DNA of 32,089 bases from Anaerolineae bacterium (GCA_026129165.1 JAHCIP010000032.1:1-32089), one strand, 5' to 3'; shown: positions 8,338-16,330, counted from the stretch's first letter. Notes: generated by a model not told the origin, from the letters alone. Made by a program: numbers and translations.

Positions 8338-8991
8338 TCAACGGGGCTTACGTCGTTTCGTTCGGCGTGTGACTAACTGATTCACTCGGTTCGCAACGAC
8401 CTCCGCGAGGGAAGTCGGCGTCTCGGTCGGAGTATCATCGAGGCGCGTCTCATCAGCCGTAGACGGGGCAGCGTCGGTCGAGGCTTCGGGGTGGGCATCC
8501 ACCCCCGATGGGGGCTGGCTCGCGGCGGTGGTGGCTGTCGTCGTCTGGCTGGGGAGGCTCCCACTCTCGGCCGGGGCCATGGCTGACCCTGGCTCGCCAG
8601 GTAGCGGGGCGGAGGCCGGAAGCGGAACCGGGGCAGACGCCGGCCGCAGGCTCGCCTCGGCCGGCTTCGCCGGATGCCGCGCCAGATCTTCGGCCTGGTC
8701 CAGGATATCGCCCAGGCCGTCCACGGAGGCTAAGTCGGTCCAGACATTGACGATTTCCTGGCGCTCGCGGCTGAGCTTGTACGCCTGGTCGCCCACCGTC
8801 AACCGTTCGGTCTCGCCTTCGTCCAGCATCCGCGTGAGTTGGAGGCGGAGCGTGCCGCCGGCGTCAATCCACACCTGGCGCACCGCGCCCTCATCGAGGC
8901 GGCCGCTGACCACGCCATCCTCGGTCGAGGCATCGAATCCGCGCTCACCGAGGGCCGTCTTGAGCCGCTCCGCGTCAAACGTAAAGGCCAT
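8338..8991 (-). CDS. Protein of unknown function between PLD-like and S41 genes
   Basis: A 217-residue protein that I do not recognise. Residues about 1-105 look folded (MAFTFDAERLKTALGERGFDA, a predicted beta-strand-rich part with WIDAGGTLRLQLTRM, and a helical stretch GDILDQAEDLARHP). This is followed by a low-complexity Pro/Ala/Ser/Thr segment of roughly 90 residues and a basic C-terminal tail (NQLVTRRTKRRKPR). No signal peptide or membrane segment is visible, so the protein is probably cytoplasmic, possibly with a nucleic-acid or membrane-surface tail. Its ATG overlaps the stop codon of the upstream PLD-like gene (ATGA), implying translational coupling, and the S41 protease gene starts 30 nt downstream. 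Context suggests an envelope-related role. Confidence 0.75.
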   Translation of the reverse strand: MAFTFDAERLKTALGERGFDASTEDGVVSGRLDEGAVRQVWIDAGGTLRLQLTRMLDEGETERLTVGDQAYKLSRERQEIVNVWTDLASVDGLGDILDQAEDLARHPAKPAEASLRPASAPVPLPASAPLPGEPGSAMAPAESGSLPSQTTTATTAASQPPSGVDAHPEASTDAAPSTADETRLDDTPTETPTSLAEVVANRVNQLVTRRTKRRKPR

Positions 8992-10157
8992 CAGTCCCCC
9001 CTGTTCCAGTCGCGCTCAAACGTCTCGCTCAGCCGGCGCAGGATGCCCGTGTCGGTCAGGAAGATACCCAACTCGCGGTTATTCTCCAGGGCATTGGACG
9101 AGAAGTTTTGCGAGCCGACCCAGGCCCGCTTGCCGTCCACCAGGACCATCTTGGTATGCTGGAAGGGCTGGTCCAGGCGGCGCAGCTTGACGCCCCGGCC
9201 CACAATCCAGTCCAGCTCATGCAGCCGCGAGTCGCCGTCGTCCAGCGTCGGTAGCAGCAGGCGCACCCGCACCCCGCGCCGCGCGAGGGCGGCCAGGGTA
9301 TCCTCAAACTCATTGTCCGAGAACCCCTCAATCTGGATGTCCACGGCCGCCTGCGCGGAACGCAGGAACTGGAGCAGCCGTTCCCGCGCATTGTCCGGAC
9401 TCCACACCAGGTCGGGCTGGCTGACGCGGGGCTTCTCGCGCTGCCAGTCGGCGTCGAAGACACGCACAATCTCGGACACGTGCGCCGGGTCCGTGTCAAT
9501 GATGCCGTACTCGCGGTTGCGGGTGAACGATGAGCGCGTCAGGTTGAGGGTCATAATCAGGGCGGTGCGCTCGTCAATGATCAAGGTCTTCTGGTGGGTA
9601 TAGCGGAAGGTCGGGTCGCTGTCCCGCGTCTGGACGCCTGCGGCCTTGAGCTTAGCCACATCGTCCTGGCTGCCGCCACCGCCCGCCGGGTCCGGCTCGA
9701 CCATCACCCGCACCTCCACCCCACGCCGTTTGGCGGCGATGAGCGCGTCCACCACGTCGTCGTCGAGCAGCAGGTAGATGACCAAGCGGATAGACTTCTG
9801 CGCGGCCTTGATGGCATTCACCACCGGCGCGTAGCCGTCGTCGGGCAGGACGAACAGGGCGACTGTCCCCTCCGCGCTGGGCCGCAAGGCGGGCGGCAGC
9901 GGCGTCGGGCTGGGTTGGGCGGCCGCCTTGGGGGCAGCTGTCGCCCCGGTCTTCGCGACGGGTGTAGGAGCCGGCGTCGGCGCGGCGTTGGGGGCCTCCG
10001 CCCGCACGGGGGCTTTGGCGGCCGCCGTCGGCGCGGGCAGGGTTGTTGGTACAGCGGCGGGCTGGCTGGGAGCGCGGTTCGCACAGGCGGCCAGCGCCAG
10101 CCCTATCAGCAACATCACCAGACTTGGGGTCATCCATTTCATCCGTAGCCACTCCAT
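8991..10157 (-). CDS. Phospholipase D-like lipoprotein with two HKD motifs
   Basis: A 388-residue predicted lipoprotein: a hydrophobic signal (LVMLLIGLALAAC) with lipobox cysteine Cys25, an Ala/Pro/Thr-rich linker to about residue 95, then two PLD phosphodiesterase half-domains. HKD motif 1 is HQKTLIID (His188, Lys190, Asp195) and motif 2 is HTKMVLVD (His334, Lys336, Asp341), both followed by the family's N or S-x-N element (MTLNLTRSSF, GSQNFSSNALENNREL). Both active-site halves are intact, so a phosphodiesterase or nuclease acting outside the membrane is likely; the substrate is unknown. ATG codons at 10142 and 10133 are alternative starts. It is paralogous to the gene at 11867-13027, with motif residues at identical positions. 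Confidence 0.9.
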   Translation of the reverse strand: MEWLRMKWMTPSLVMLLIGLALAACANRAPSQPAAVPTTLPAPTAAAKAPVRAEAPNAAPTPAPTPVAKTGATAAPKAAAQPSPTPLPPALRPSAEGTVALFVLPDDGYAPVVNAIKAAQKSIRLVIYLLLDDDVVDALIAAKRRGVEVRVMVEPDPAGGGGSQDDVAKLKAAGVQTRDSDPTFRYTHQKTLIIDERTALIMTLNLTRSSFTRNREYGIIDTDPAHVSEIVRVFDADWQREKPRVSQPDLVWSPDNARERLLQFLRSAQAAVDIQIEGFSDNEFEDTLAALARRGVRVRLLLPTLDDGDSRLHELDWIVGRGVKLRRLDQPFQHTKMVLVDGKRAWVGSQNFSSNALENNRELGIFLTDTGILRRLSETFERDWNRGD

Positions 10158-10177
10158 CTTGGGGTCGTAAGTCTGTT

Positions 10178-10206
10178 AGTTTACCACACTCCCGGCCTGG
10201 GCCCAA
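10178..10206 (-). promoter_or_regulatory. Candidate promoter of the PLD-like lipoprotein gene
   Basis: Minus strand: TTGGGC (10201-10206) and TAAACT (10178-10183) with a 17-nt spacer, giving a leader of about 15 nt. It is arranged back to back with the plus-strand promoter at 10210-10238, with only 3 nt between the two -35 boxes. Confidence 0.5.
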
Positions 10207-10209
10207 GTC

Positions 10210-10238
10210 TTGACCGCACCTTCGGCATTTCCTATAAT
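10210..10238 (+). promoter_or_regulatory. Consensus-like promoter of the HerA-like ATPase gene
   Basis: TTGACC (10210-10215), a 17-nt spacer and a perfect TATAAT (10233-10238) precede the ATG at 10270. This is among the best sigma-70-type matches in the window. It also argues against a TTG start at 10210, which would lie inside the -35 box. Confidence 0.75.
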
Positions 10239-10269
10239 TAGCTACCCACCGATTCAGGAGCATTTGCTT

Positions 10270-11820
10270 ATGGTTACGCCCGTCGTGATTGCGAAGTCAG
10301 ACCACGAATTTCAACTCTTGCCTAAGATGGCTAACCGCCACGGCATCGTCGCTGGCGCGACCGGGACGGGCAAGACCGTCACCATTCAGGTGTTGGCCGA
10401 GAAGTTAAGTGAAATTGGCGTCCCCGTCTTCGTCTCCGACGTCAAGGGCGACTTTTCGGGCGTGAGCCAGCCGGGCAAAGATAACCCCAAAATCGCGGAG
10501 CGCGTCCAGATGCTCGGCCTGACGGACTACACCCACACCGGCTACCCTGTCACCTTCTGGGATGTCTTTGGCGACCAGGGCCATCAGCTGCGCGCCACCG
10601 TCTCTGACATGGGGCCGCTGCTGTTGAGCCGGCTGCTTGACCTCAACGACACGCAGACCGGCGTGCTCCACTTGGTCTTTAAGATTGCCGACGACAACGG
10701 GCTATTGCTGCTTGACCTCAAAGACCTGCGCTCGATGCTTCAATTTGTCGGGGAGAACGCCAAGCAGTTTACGACCAGCTACGGCACTATCTCGGCGGCC
10801 AGTGTGGGCACAATTCAACGCGGGCTACTTACCCTGGAGAGCCAGGGCGGGGCGGAGTTCTTTGGGGAGCCAGCCCTGGACCTGGACGACCTGCTCCAGA
10901 CGGACCGTGACGGGCGCGGGGTCATCAATGTCCTGGCCGCCGACAAGCTGTTCCAGTCCCCCAAGGTCTATGCCACGTTCCTGCTTTGGCTGCTGGCTGA
11001 ACTCTTTGAGCAACTCCCCGAAGTGGGCGACCCGGACAAACCCAAGCTCGTCTTTTTCTTCGACGAGGCCCACCTGCTGTTCAATGATGCGCCCAAGGCG
11101 CTGTTGGAGAAGATCGAGCAGGTCGTGCGCCTGATCCGCTCCAAGGGTGTCGGGGTCTTCTTCATCAGCCAGAACCCCCTCGACATTCCCGATATGGTCG
11201 CCGCGCAACTCGGCAACCGGGTTCAGCACGCTCTTCGCGCATTCACGGCCCGCGACCAGAAGGCCGTCCGCGCCGCCGCCGAAACTTTCCGCATTAACCC
11301 AAAGCTGGATGTCGAGACGGCCATCACCGATTTGGCCGTGGGCGAGGTTCTCATCTCGCTGCTGGACGAGAAAGGCCGCCCCAGTGTCGTCGAGCGCGCC
11401 TTTGTGCTGCCGCCGCGCGGTCAGATCGGTCCGATTACCCCGGAGCAGCGGGCGGAGATCATAAAGCGCTCGCCTGTCCGCGGCCGCTATGAGAAGGCGG
11501 TGGATCGCGAGTCGGCCTATGAAATGCTCCAGGCCAAGTATGAGGCCGCCGCCCAGGCGGCGGAGGCAGCGGCGCGGCAGAAGGAAGAAGCGGACCGCCA
11601 GGAGCAGCAGGAGAAAGAAGCGGCCAAGCGGCAAAAGGAATTCGAGAAGGCGCAGCGCGAGGCCGAACGGGCTACCTATGGGTCATCCCGGTCACGCCGC
11701 GCCCCCGCCAGCCCGATGAACACCCTGGCGCAGACGACCATGAAACAGTTCGGCAATACCGTCGGGCGCGAACTGGCGCGCGGCCTGCTCGGCTCGCTGC
11801 TAGGCGGCAAACGGCGCTAA
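10270..11820 (+). CDS. DUF853 / YjgR-like ATPase related to HerA
   Basis: A 516-residue cytoplasmic P-loop ATPase of the HerA/FtsK-like clan, in the DUF853 (YjgR) group whose role is not well defined. Walker A is GATGTGKT (residues 29-36) and Walker B is [13 protein letters not shown] with the acidic pair Asp265-Glu266; [15 protein letters not shown] and [16 protein letters not shown] are family hallmarks. Residues about 425-480 are highly charged ([20 protein letters not shown]), probably coiled coil, and the C-terminus is [18 protein letters not shown]. The chosen ATG at 10270 has CAGGAG nine nt upstream and a consensus promoter before it. Length is close to E. coli YjgR. The gene sits alone on the + strand between two PLD-like genes and ends in a strong terminator. 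It may move along or open DNA, by analogy with HerA. Confidence 0.92.
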   Translation: MVTPVVIAKSDHEFQLLPKMANRHGIVAGATGTGKTVTIQVLAEKLSEIGVPVFVSDVKGDFSGVSQPGKDNPKIAERVQMLGLTDYTHTGYPVTFWDVFGDQGHQLRATVSDMGPLLLSRLLDLNDTQTGVLHLVFKIADDNGLLLLDLKDLRSMLQFVGENAKQFTTSYGTISAASVGTIQRGLLTLESQGGAEFFGEPALDLDDLLQTDRDGRGVINVLAADKLFQSPKVYATFLLWLLAELFEQLPEVGDPDKPKLVFFFDEAHLLFNDAPKALLEKIEQVVRLIRSKGVGVFFISQNPLDIPDMVAAQLGNRVQHALRAFTARDQKAVRAAAETFRINPKLDVETAITDLAVGEVLISLLDEKGRPSVVERAFVLPPRGQIGPITPEQRAEIIKRSPVRGRYEKAVDRESAYEMLQAKYEAAAQAAEAAARQKEEADRQEQQEKEAAKRQKEFEKAQREAERATYGSSRSRRAPASPMNTLAQTTMKQFGNTVGRELARGLLGSLLGGKRR

Positions 11821-11830
11821 GCGCGTTGCT

Positions 11831-11863
11831 ACCCCCCGCTTCTCTGGGAAGCGGGGGGTTTTG
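11831..11863. terminator. Intrinsic terminator between convergent genes
   Basis: ACCCCCCGCTTC and GAAGCGGGGGGT form a 12-bp GC-rich stem with a 5-nt loop, followed by TTTT on the + strand. It lies 10 nt after the HerA-like stop and just before the convergent stop of the second PLD-like gene, so it probably serves the + strand gene and insulates both. Confidence 0.85.
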
Positions 11864-11866
11864 TCC

Positions 11867-13027
11867 TCACTTGGCCCAGTCCTTCTCGAACGTGGCGGCG
11901 AGCGTCTTTAAGATATCCGGGTTGCGTAGTAGAATACCCAACTCGCGATTGTTATCCAGCGAATTGTCAGAGAAGTTCTCCGAGCCAATCCAGCCCCGTA
12001 CGCCATCCACCAGGACGAGCTTGGCGTGGATATAGGGGGACCGTATCAGTTTGACCCCGACCCCGCCCTGCGTGAGCCGCGCCAGTCCCTCTTCTGAGGA
12101 GGAGGCATCTTCCGGGGGCGACATCACCACCCGCACCTTCACGCCGCGCCGGGCGCGGTCTAGCAGCGTATTGATGACCTCATTGTCTTGCATGACCTCT
12201 GTTTGCAGTTCCAGCGTGCGTTGCGCGGACGCCATCAGCGCCACCAGCTTCTCGCGCGAGTTATTGGGGCTCCACACCAGGTCCGGCTCCTGGACCTGGA
12301 TCGGGGTGCGGTTCCAATCCGCCTCGTAGACGGCGAGAATCTCCTGGACCTGACGCGGGTCGCCGGTGATGATGCCATACTCACGGTTGCGCGTAAACGC
12401 CGACGCCGTCTGGTTCAGCGTCATGATATAGGCGACTCGGCCGTCAATCACCATCGTCTTCTGGTGGGTAAAGCGGAAGGTAGGGCGGCTAGCCTTGACC
12501 TGCACGCCAGCGGCGCGGAGGAGCTTCAGTTCTGGCTCAATATTGCCACCGCCAAAGGGGTTGGGTTCATACATCACCCGCACCTGCACGCCGCGTTTGT
12601 GCGCGTTGATGAGACCCTCGACAATGGAATTGTCGAGCAACAGGTACATGACCATGTCAATGGAGCGCGTCGCCAGTTCCATGCCCTTGAGGACCGGCTC
12701 GCGGCTGGCCTCAGGCTCCACGAACAGGATTAAGTTACTCTGGCTGTCGGCTCCAGTACTCGGCGGCGGCGTGGCGCTGGGTCGTGGCGGCCCCGCCGGT
12801 GTGACAGTCGGCGGTTGAACGAGCGGCGGTATAGGCGTGACAGCGGGCGGTTGAACAGAGGGCAGGGGGGCGGTGGTCGCCGTCGCGCTGAGCTGGCTAA
12901 CGGTCTGCGCCAATGGCTCGCGCAGATACAACACAAAAACGACAAATATACAAATCACGACGGCTGCCGCCGCCAGCAGGAGAAACAGGATGCGCCAGCC
13001 GCTCGACGAGTTGCTCCGCCGCGCCAT
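11867..13027 (-). CDS. Membrane-anchored phospholipase D-like protein, second paralogue
   Basis: A 386-residue protein with a basic N-terminus, an uncleaved-looking transmembrane anchor (about 12-34, ILFLLLAAAAVVICIFVVFVL), a Pro-rich linker to about residue 95, and two PLD half-domains. HKD motif 1 is HQKTMVID (His188, Lys190, Asp195); motif 2 is HAKLVLVD (His334, Lys336, Asp341). These positions are identical to those in the paralogue at 8991-10157, although the N-terminal parts differ (lipobox there, transmembrane anchor here). GAGGGAGGGGGAG precedes the ATG. A phosphodiesterase or nuclease working at the outer face of the membrane is the likely role. The two copies probably arose by duplication with the HerA-like gene between them. 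Confidence 0.9.
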   Translation of the reverse strand: MARRSNSSSGWRILFLLLAAAAVVICIFVVFVLYLREPLAQTVSQLSATATTAPLPSVQPPAVTPIPPLVQPPTVTPAGPPRPSATPPPSTGADSQSNLILFVEPEASREPVLKGMELATRSIDMVMYLLLDNSIVEGLINAHKRGVQVRVMYEPNPFGGGNIEPELKLLRAAGVQVKASRPTFRFTHQKTMVIDGRVAYIMTLNQTASAFTRNREYGIITGDPRQVQEILAVYEADWNRTPIQVQEPDLVWSPNNSREKLVALMASAQRTLELQTEVMQDNEVINTLLDRARRGVKVRVVMSPPEDASSSEEGLARLTQGGVGVKLIRSPYIHAKLVLVDGVRGWIGSENFSDNSLDNNRELGILLRNPDILKTLAATFEKDWAK

Positions 13028-13090
13028 CTCCCCCTCCCTCTCTGATCAACGGTGAGTGAACCCAACCTTCACGCGAATAATAGCACTATC

Positions 13091-13128
13091 CAGGCGGGAG
13101 CACAACATAGGCCCGCCTGGTATATAAT
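13091..13128 (+). promoter_or_regulatory. Promoter region with inverted repeat upstream of the stress-like gene
   Basis: A perfect TATAAT (13123-13128) is preceded by an 8-bp inverted repeat, CAGGCGGG (13091-13098) and CCCGCCTG (13112-13119), with a 13-nt spacer. The repeat covers the -35 and spacer zone, and no good -35 hexamer is present. This is the layout of a promoter that depends on, or is blocked by, a dimeric regulator. Confidence 0.5.
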
Positions 13129-13196
13129 TTGCTCTGCCACACTCTCAACTGAGCGGTCCGCTAGCGGGGCCGCACGATGATAGGGAGGAGGACCCT

Positions 13197-13706
13197 ATGG
13201 CGCAGGTATACAGCCTGTTTAACACATTTGAGGAGGCCGAGAAGGCGGTCCGCATGTTGACCGAGCGCGGCTATGCCGCCGACACCATTCGGCTGCTGCG
13301 GCAGGGTTCGTCGGGCACGCCACGGCAGATTGAAGGGGAAGCCGTCGCGCCGCAGGAGGACAAGGATGACCTGCTGAGCCAGGTGGCGCGTCAATTGCCC
13401 AAACTGACAGGGTTTCTGGGCGGCGCGATTCCGTCGGGAGAGCGGGCGCACCTGGACACGGCGCTGAGTGAGGCGGGCGTGCCCGCCGAGCGGTCGGCTG
13501 ACTATACGTCGGCCATCGAGGATGGGCGCGTCCTGGTATCGGTTACGACAGAGGACTTCCGCGCCGAGGACGTGCGCAATATCCTGGACGATGCGTCCGG
13601 CCACTACATGAATCGGCTGTTAGCCGAGGACCTGGCCGCCGACCTGGCCGACAGCGAAGACGAGGCTGGGGGCGGCGGGAAGATGAGCCGCTCGGCGTTC
13701 GAGTGA
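13197..13706 (+). CDS. Small protein resembling general stress protein 17M (YflT-like)
   Basis: A 169-residue soluble protein. The N-terminal pattern VYSLFNTFEEAEKAVRMLTERGYAADTIRLL resembles the general-stress-protein 17M / YflT domain, in which a short strand and helix handle the side chains of a ferredoxin-like fold. The middle contains FLGGAIPSGERAHLDTALSEAGVPAERSADYTSAIEDGRVLVSVTT, also in keeping with such proteins (helix with GVP, then a strand). The C-terminus is acidic and Gly-rich. The start is secure: GGGAGGAGGACCCT precedes the ATG. The upstream TATAAT with an inverted repeat suggests its own regulated promoter. A role in stress response is inferred from the weak family resemblance only. 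Confidence 0.75.
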   Translation: MAQVYSLFNTFEEAEKAVRMLTERGYAADTIRLLRQGSSGTPRQIEGEAVAPQEDKDDLLSQVARQLPKLTGFLGGAIPSGERAHLDTALSEAGVPAERSADYTSAIEDGRVLVSVTTEDFRAEDVRNILDDASGHYMNRLLAEDLAADLADSEDEAGGGGKMSRSAFE

Positions 13707-13714
13707 CAAGCCGT

Positions 13715-13794
13715 AGGGGCAGGCCCCTGTGCCTGCCCTGGCCTTTGATGTGCAGATGGTCGGGGTAGGGCAACCACGGGGGGTTGCCCCTACC
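13715..13794. repeat. Pair of hairpins between convergent genes
   Basis: Two imperfect palindromes fill the gap between the stress-like gene and the metal ATPase: GGGCAGG/CCTGCCC (13717-13738) and GGTAGGGCAACC/GGTTGCCCCTACC (13764-13794, one bulged C). The second covers the TAG stop codon of the minus-strand ATPase gene. A similar GGGGTAGCC/GGCTACCCC hairpin occurs at 27575-27598. They may act as weak two-way terminators. Confidence 0.6.
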
Positions 13795-15931
13795 GATGCC
13801 CGCCGCGCCACGACGCCAGCCGCGCCGAGTTGAGCATGATGGCAATGTCGGGGATGCTCTGGGCGGCGGCGGCCCAGACGGGCGGCAGGATGCCCAGGGC
13901 CGCCAGCGAGATGCCGAGCAGGTTGTAGACCGCCGTAAAGCCGAGGTTCTGGCGGATGGTTCCCGTCGCGCGGCGGCCCAGTTGTACCGCTTCCGGCATC
14001 AACCGCCAGTCGTCGCGCAAGAGGGCAATATCCGCCGCTTCGAGCGCCACATCCGTGCCCGCCACGCCCATCGCCATCCCCACGTCGGCCTGGGCCAGGG
14101 CGGGCGCGTCGTTGACGCCGTCGCCGATCATCAGGACCCGGCTCCCCGCCGCTTGCAGATCCCGCACGAAGCGAATCTTGTCGTCGGGTAGCAGCCCGGC
14201 GCGGTAGTCCAGCCCCAGTTCAGCCGCCACCGCCGCCGCCACGCGCTCGTGGTCCCCCGTCAGCAGAACCTGATGCCGCACCCCCAGTTGGCGTAGGCTT
14301 GCCAGCGCGTCCTTCACCTCAGGCCGCACCGTGTCAGCCAGCGCCACCAACCCGATCGTTTCCCCCGCCCGCGCCGCAAAAAATACCGTCTGCCCTGCCG
14401 CTTCGAGCGCCTGGGCCTGGGCCTCCGCGCCCGCGCTCACCGGACAGCCTTGTTCGTCCAGCAGGCGGCGGTTGCCCACCGTCCACGTCGCGCCGTCGAG
14501 GGCAGCCGTGACGCCCTGCCCGGCCACCGCAGTAAACTGCGCGACCTGCGGCAGAGTCAACCCTTCGGTTCGCGCGGCTCGTACCAGCGCACGGGCCAGA
14601 GGATGCTCGCTGCGCGCCTCCACCGCCGCTACCGATTGGAGCAGGTGGTTACGGGCCACGCCATTCAGCGGAACGACTTCGGTCACGCGTGGCTCGCCCC
14701 AGGTCAGCGTGCCGGTCTTATCCATGACGAGGGTGTCTACCCGCGCCAGGCTTTCCAGGGTCAACCCACCCTTGATGAGCAGCCCGCGCCGCGCCGCCGC
14801 GCCCACACTCGCCAGGACGACAACCGGTGTCGCCATGGTAATGGCGCAAGCGCAGGTGACGACGAGGACGGCGACGGCATTGAGCAGTTGGCCCGTCACC
14901 AGGTAGGTCAGGATGGCGATGCCCAGTACCAGCGGCATATAGTACGAGGCGAAGCGGTCGGCAAAGCGTTGCACGGGCGCCTTGTGGGTTTCAGCCTCTT
15001 CGACCAGCCGCACGATATGGGCGAACGTTGTATCCTGGCCGACGCCCGTTGCCTGGACCTGGAGGTAGCCGCCCTGGACAATGGTGGCCGCGAACACGCT
15101 GTCGCCGGGGAGCTTGTCGACCGGAACGCTCTCGCCTGTAATGGGCGCCTGGTCTACTGGCGCGCCCCCCAGGATTACCGTGCCATCTACGGGTATCCGT
15201 TCGCCGGGCCGCACCGCTACCACGTCTCCCTCGGCAATTTGGCTCACGGGGACTTCGACCTCCTGGCCGTTGCGTACCACTCGCGCCTGCGCCGGCTGCT
15301 GCGCGATGAGCGTCTGGAGCGCCTGACGGCTGCGCGCCGTGGTCAGACCCTCAATCCAGTCACCGAAACGCATAAAGAAGACGAGCAGGGCCGCCGTCGC
15401 CCACTGGCCGATGCTGGCCGCCGCGACCACGCCCAGTGTCATCAGGGTGTGGCTGGTGATCTGGCGCTGGCGGGCAGCCTGGATCACATTGCGGAAGACG
15501 GGCCAGCCGCCCAGGATAATTGCCAGCGCTGGCAGCCACCAGGGCAGCCGTTCCACCACCCGGTCGAACAGCCCCACACGCTCCCCTATCGCCGCGCCGA
15601 TGACGACGAGCGCCACCAGGCCCAGCGCGGCCCAGCCGAGCGCGGACAGGGACGTGAGACGTGGCCCGGTCGAGGCTGGCTCTGGCGCGGCCTTGGTCTC
15701 GCCGGCGGTGTCGGGGATGGAGTAGCCGGCCTGGGCGACGGCGGTGCGAATTTGCTCCAGGTTGACCTGGGCCGGGTCGAAGGCGACGGTGGCCCGCTCG
15801 GCCGAGAGCAGCACCTGGACGGTCTGGACGCCGGGTAGGCGAGCAATCGCCCCTTCGACGTGCTGGGCGCAGGCCGCGCAGTCCATGCCCTTCACAGGCA
15901 AATCAAGCGTAGTGGGTCGTGAGGTCGTCAT
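13790..15931 (-). CDS. P1B-type heavy-metal-transporting ATPase with atypical CAC motif
   Basis: A 713-residue membrane pump that exports a soft or transition metal ion using ATP. In order: one N-terminal HMA domain (about 9-75) with GMDCAAC (Cys18, Cys21); first membrane helices (about 97-200); actuator loop with TGES (265-268); the membrane metal site at 360-362; phosphorylation motif DKTGTLT (Asp404); SEHPLA in the nucleotide domain; and GDGVNDAPAL in the hinge. Length and topology are normal for the family. The striking point is the metal site, TCACAITMATP: the usual Cys-Pro-Cys reads Cys-Ala-Cys (codons TGC GCT TGC). The upstream repressor is CmtR-like, so Cd(II) or Pb(II), perhaps Zn(II), is the best guess for the substrate. 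The gene starts 14 nt after the repressor gene, forming one operon. Confidence 0.95.
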   Translation of the reverse strand: MTTSRPTTLDLPVKGMDCAACAQHVEGAIARLPGVQTVQVLLSAERATVAFDPAQVNLEQIRTAVAQAGYSIPDTAGETKAAPEPASTGPRLTSLSALGWAALGLVALVVIGAAIGERVGLFDRVVERLPWWLPALAIILGGWPVFRNVIQAARQRQITSHTLMTLGVVAAASIGQWATAALLVFFMRFGDWIEGLTTARSRQALQTLIAQQPAQARVVRNGQEVEVPVSQIAEGDVVAVRPGERIPVDGTVILGGAPVDQAPITGESVPVDKLPGDSVFAATIVQGGYLQVQATGVGQDTTFAHIVRLVEEAETHKAPVQRFADRFASYYMPLVLGIAILTYLVTGQLLNAVAVLVVTCACAITMATPVVVLASVGAAARRGLLIKGGLTLESLARVDTLVMDKTGTLTWGEPRVTEVVPLNGVARNHLLQSVAAVEARSEHPLARALVRAARTEGLTLPQVAQFTAVAGQGVTAALDGATWTVGNRRLLDEQGCPVSAGAEAQAQALEAAGQTVFFAARAGETIGLVALADTVRPEVKDALASLRQLGVRHQVLLTGDHERVAAAVAAELGLDYRAGLLPDDKIRFVRDLQAAGSRVLMIGDGVNDAPALAQADVGMAMGVAGTDVALEAADIALLRDDWRLMPEAVQLGRRATGTIRQNLGFTAVYNLLGISLAALGILPPVWAAAAQSIPDIAIMLNSARLASWRGGHR

Positions 15932-15945
15932 CGTGAACTACCTTC

Positions 15946-16266
15946 TCAAGAGGTGCGACGGCAGGCGGCAATGTTCTCAGCCGTCCGCGCCAGTAGAACG
16001 TCGGCCGCGCTCAACAGGTCTTCGACGCCGTTCTGAGCCAACGAGTACAGGACATAGCGTCCCCGGCTCTCAGCGACCACCAGGCCACAGTCACGCAGAC
16101 AGGCAAGATGCATGGAGGTGTTCGACTGGGTCAGACTTGTTCGCTCTGTAATCTCAGTCACGCTCAAAGGACCAGGGCGGAGCGCCTCTAGAATCGCCAG
16201 GCGCGAGGGATCGGCCAGACCTCGAAATAGCTTCGCCCGTACCATGAGCATGGAGTCAATCAGCAT
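15946..16266 (-). CDS. ArsR/SmtB-family repressor, CmtR-like metal sensor
   Basis: A 106-residue winged-helix metalloregulator with the ArsR core LADPSRLAILEALRPGPLSVTEI and recognition helix region LTQSNTSMHLACLRDCGLV. The CxxxC in the recognition helix (CLRDC), with GLVVA following, matches the mycobacterial CmtR arrangement, in which these two cysteines and one C-terminal cysteine bind Cd(II) or Pb(II); here a C-terminal cysteine is also present (AACRRTS). The classic ELCVCDL motif of SmtB/CadC sensors is absent. I chose the ATG at 16266 (AGGTGG upstream). A TTG at 16302 is in frame, but its use would place the operator inside the coding region. It is followed by the metal ATPase gene, which it presumably represses along with itself. 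Confidence 0.93.
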   Translation of the reverse strand: MLIDSMLMVRAKLFRGLADPSRLAILEALRPGPLSVTEITERTSLTQSNTSMHLACLRDCGLVVAESRGRYVLYSLAQNGVEDLLSAADVLLARTAENIAACRRTS

Positions 16267-16277
16267 AGCGCGCCACC

Positions 16278-16295
16278 TATCAGTATCGACTGATA
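16278..16295. promoter_or_regulatory. Operator palindrome of the metal operon
   Basis: TATCAGT-ATCG-ACTGATA, a perfect 7-bp inverted repeat, lies between the -10 box and the ATG of the ArsR-family gene and overlaps the predicted transcription start. Size and placement fit an ArsR/SmtB-type operator. Confidence 0.75.
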
Positions 16296-16301
16296 TGTCC
16301 A

Positions 16302-16330
16302 AGTATACTCAATTTGAGCCGAGGTAACAA
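16302..16330 (-). promoter_or_regulatory. Promoter of the metal repressor/ATPase operon
   Basis: Minus strand: TTGTTA (16325-16330), 17-nt spacer, TATACT (16302-16307). Transcription should start near 16295, right at the operator palindrome, giving a leader of about 30 nt. Confidence 0.75.

Noticed and set aside
10210..10269. N-terminal extension of the HerA-like gene from a TTG codon
   Set aside because: The TTG is part of the -35 box of a consensus promoter, and the ATG at 10270 has a good ribosome binding site.
8991..13027. Known antiphage system based on HerA plus PLD nuclease
   Set aside because: Both PLD-like proteins carry export signals, the ATPase belongs to DUF853, and no other defence gene is present; reported only as an observation.
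14450..15838. 462-codon + strand open frame
   Set aside because: It lies wholly antisense to the metal ATPase, has no family resemblance and reflects high GC content.
16267..16302. TTG start for the ArsR-family repressor
   Set aside because: It would overlap the -10 box and put the operator within the coding sequence; the ATG at 16266 fits the promoter better.
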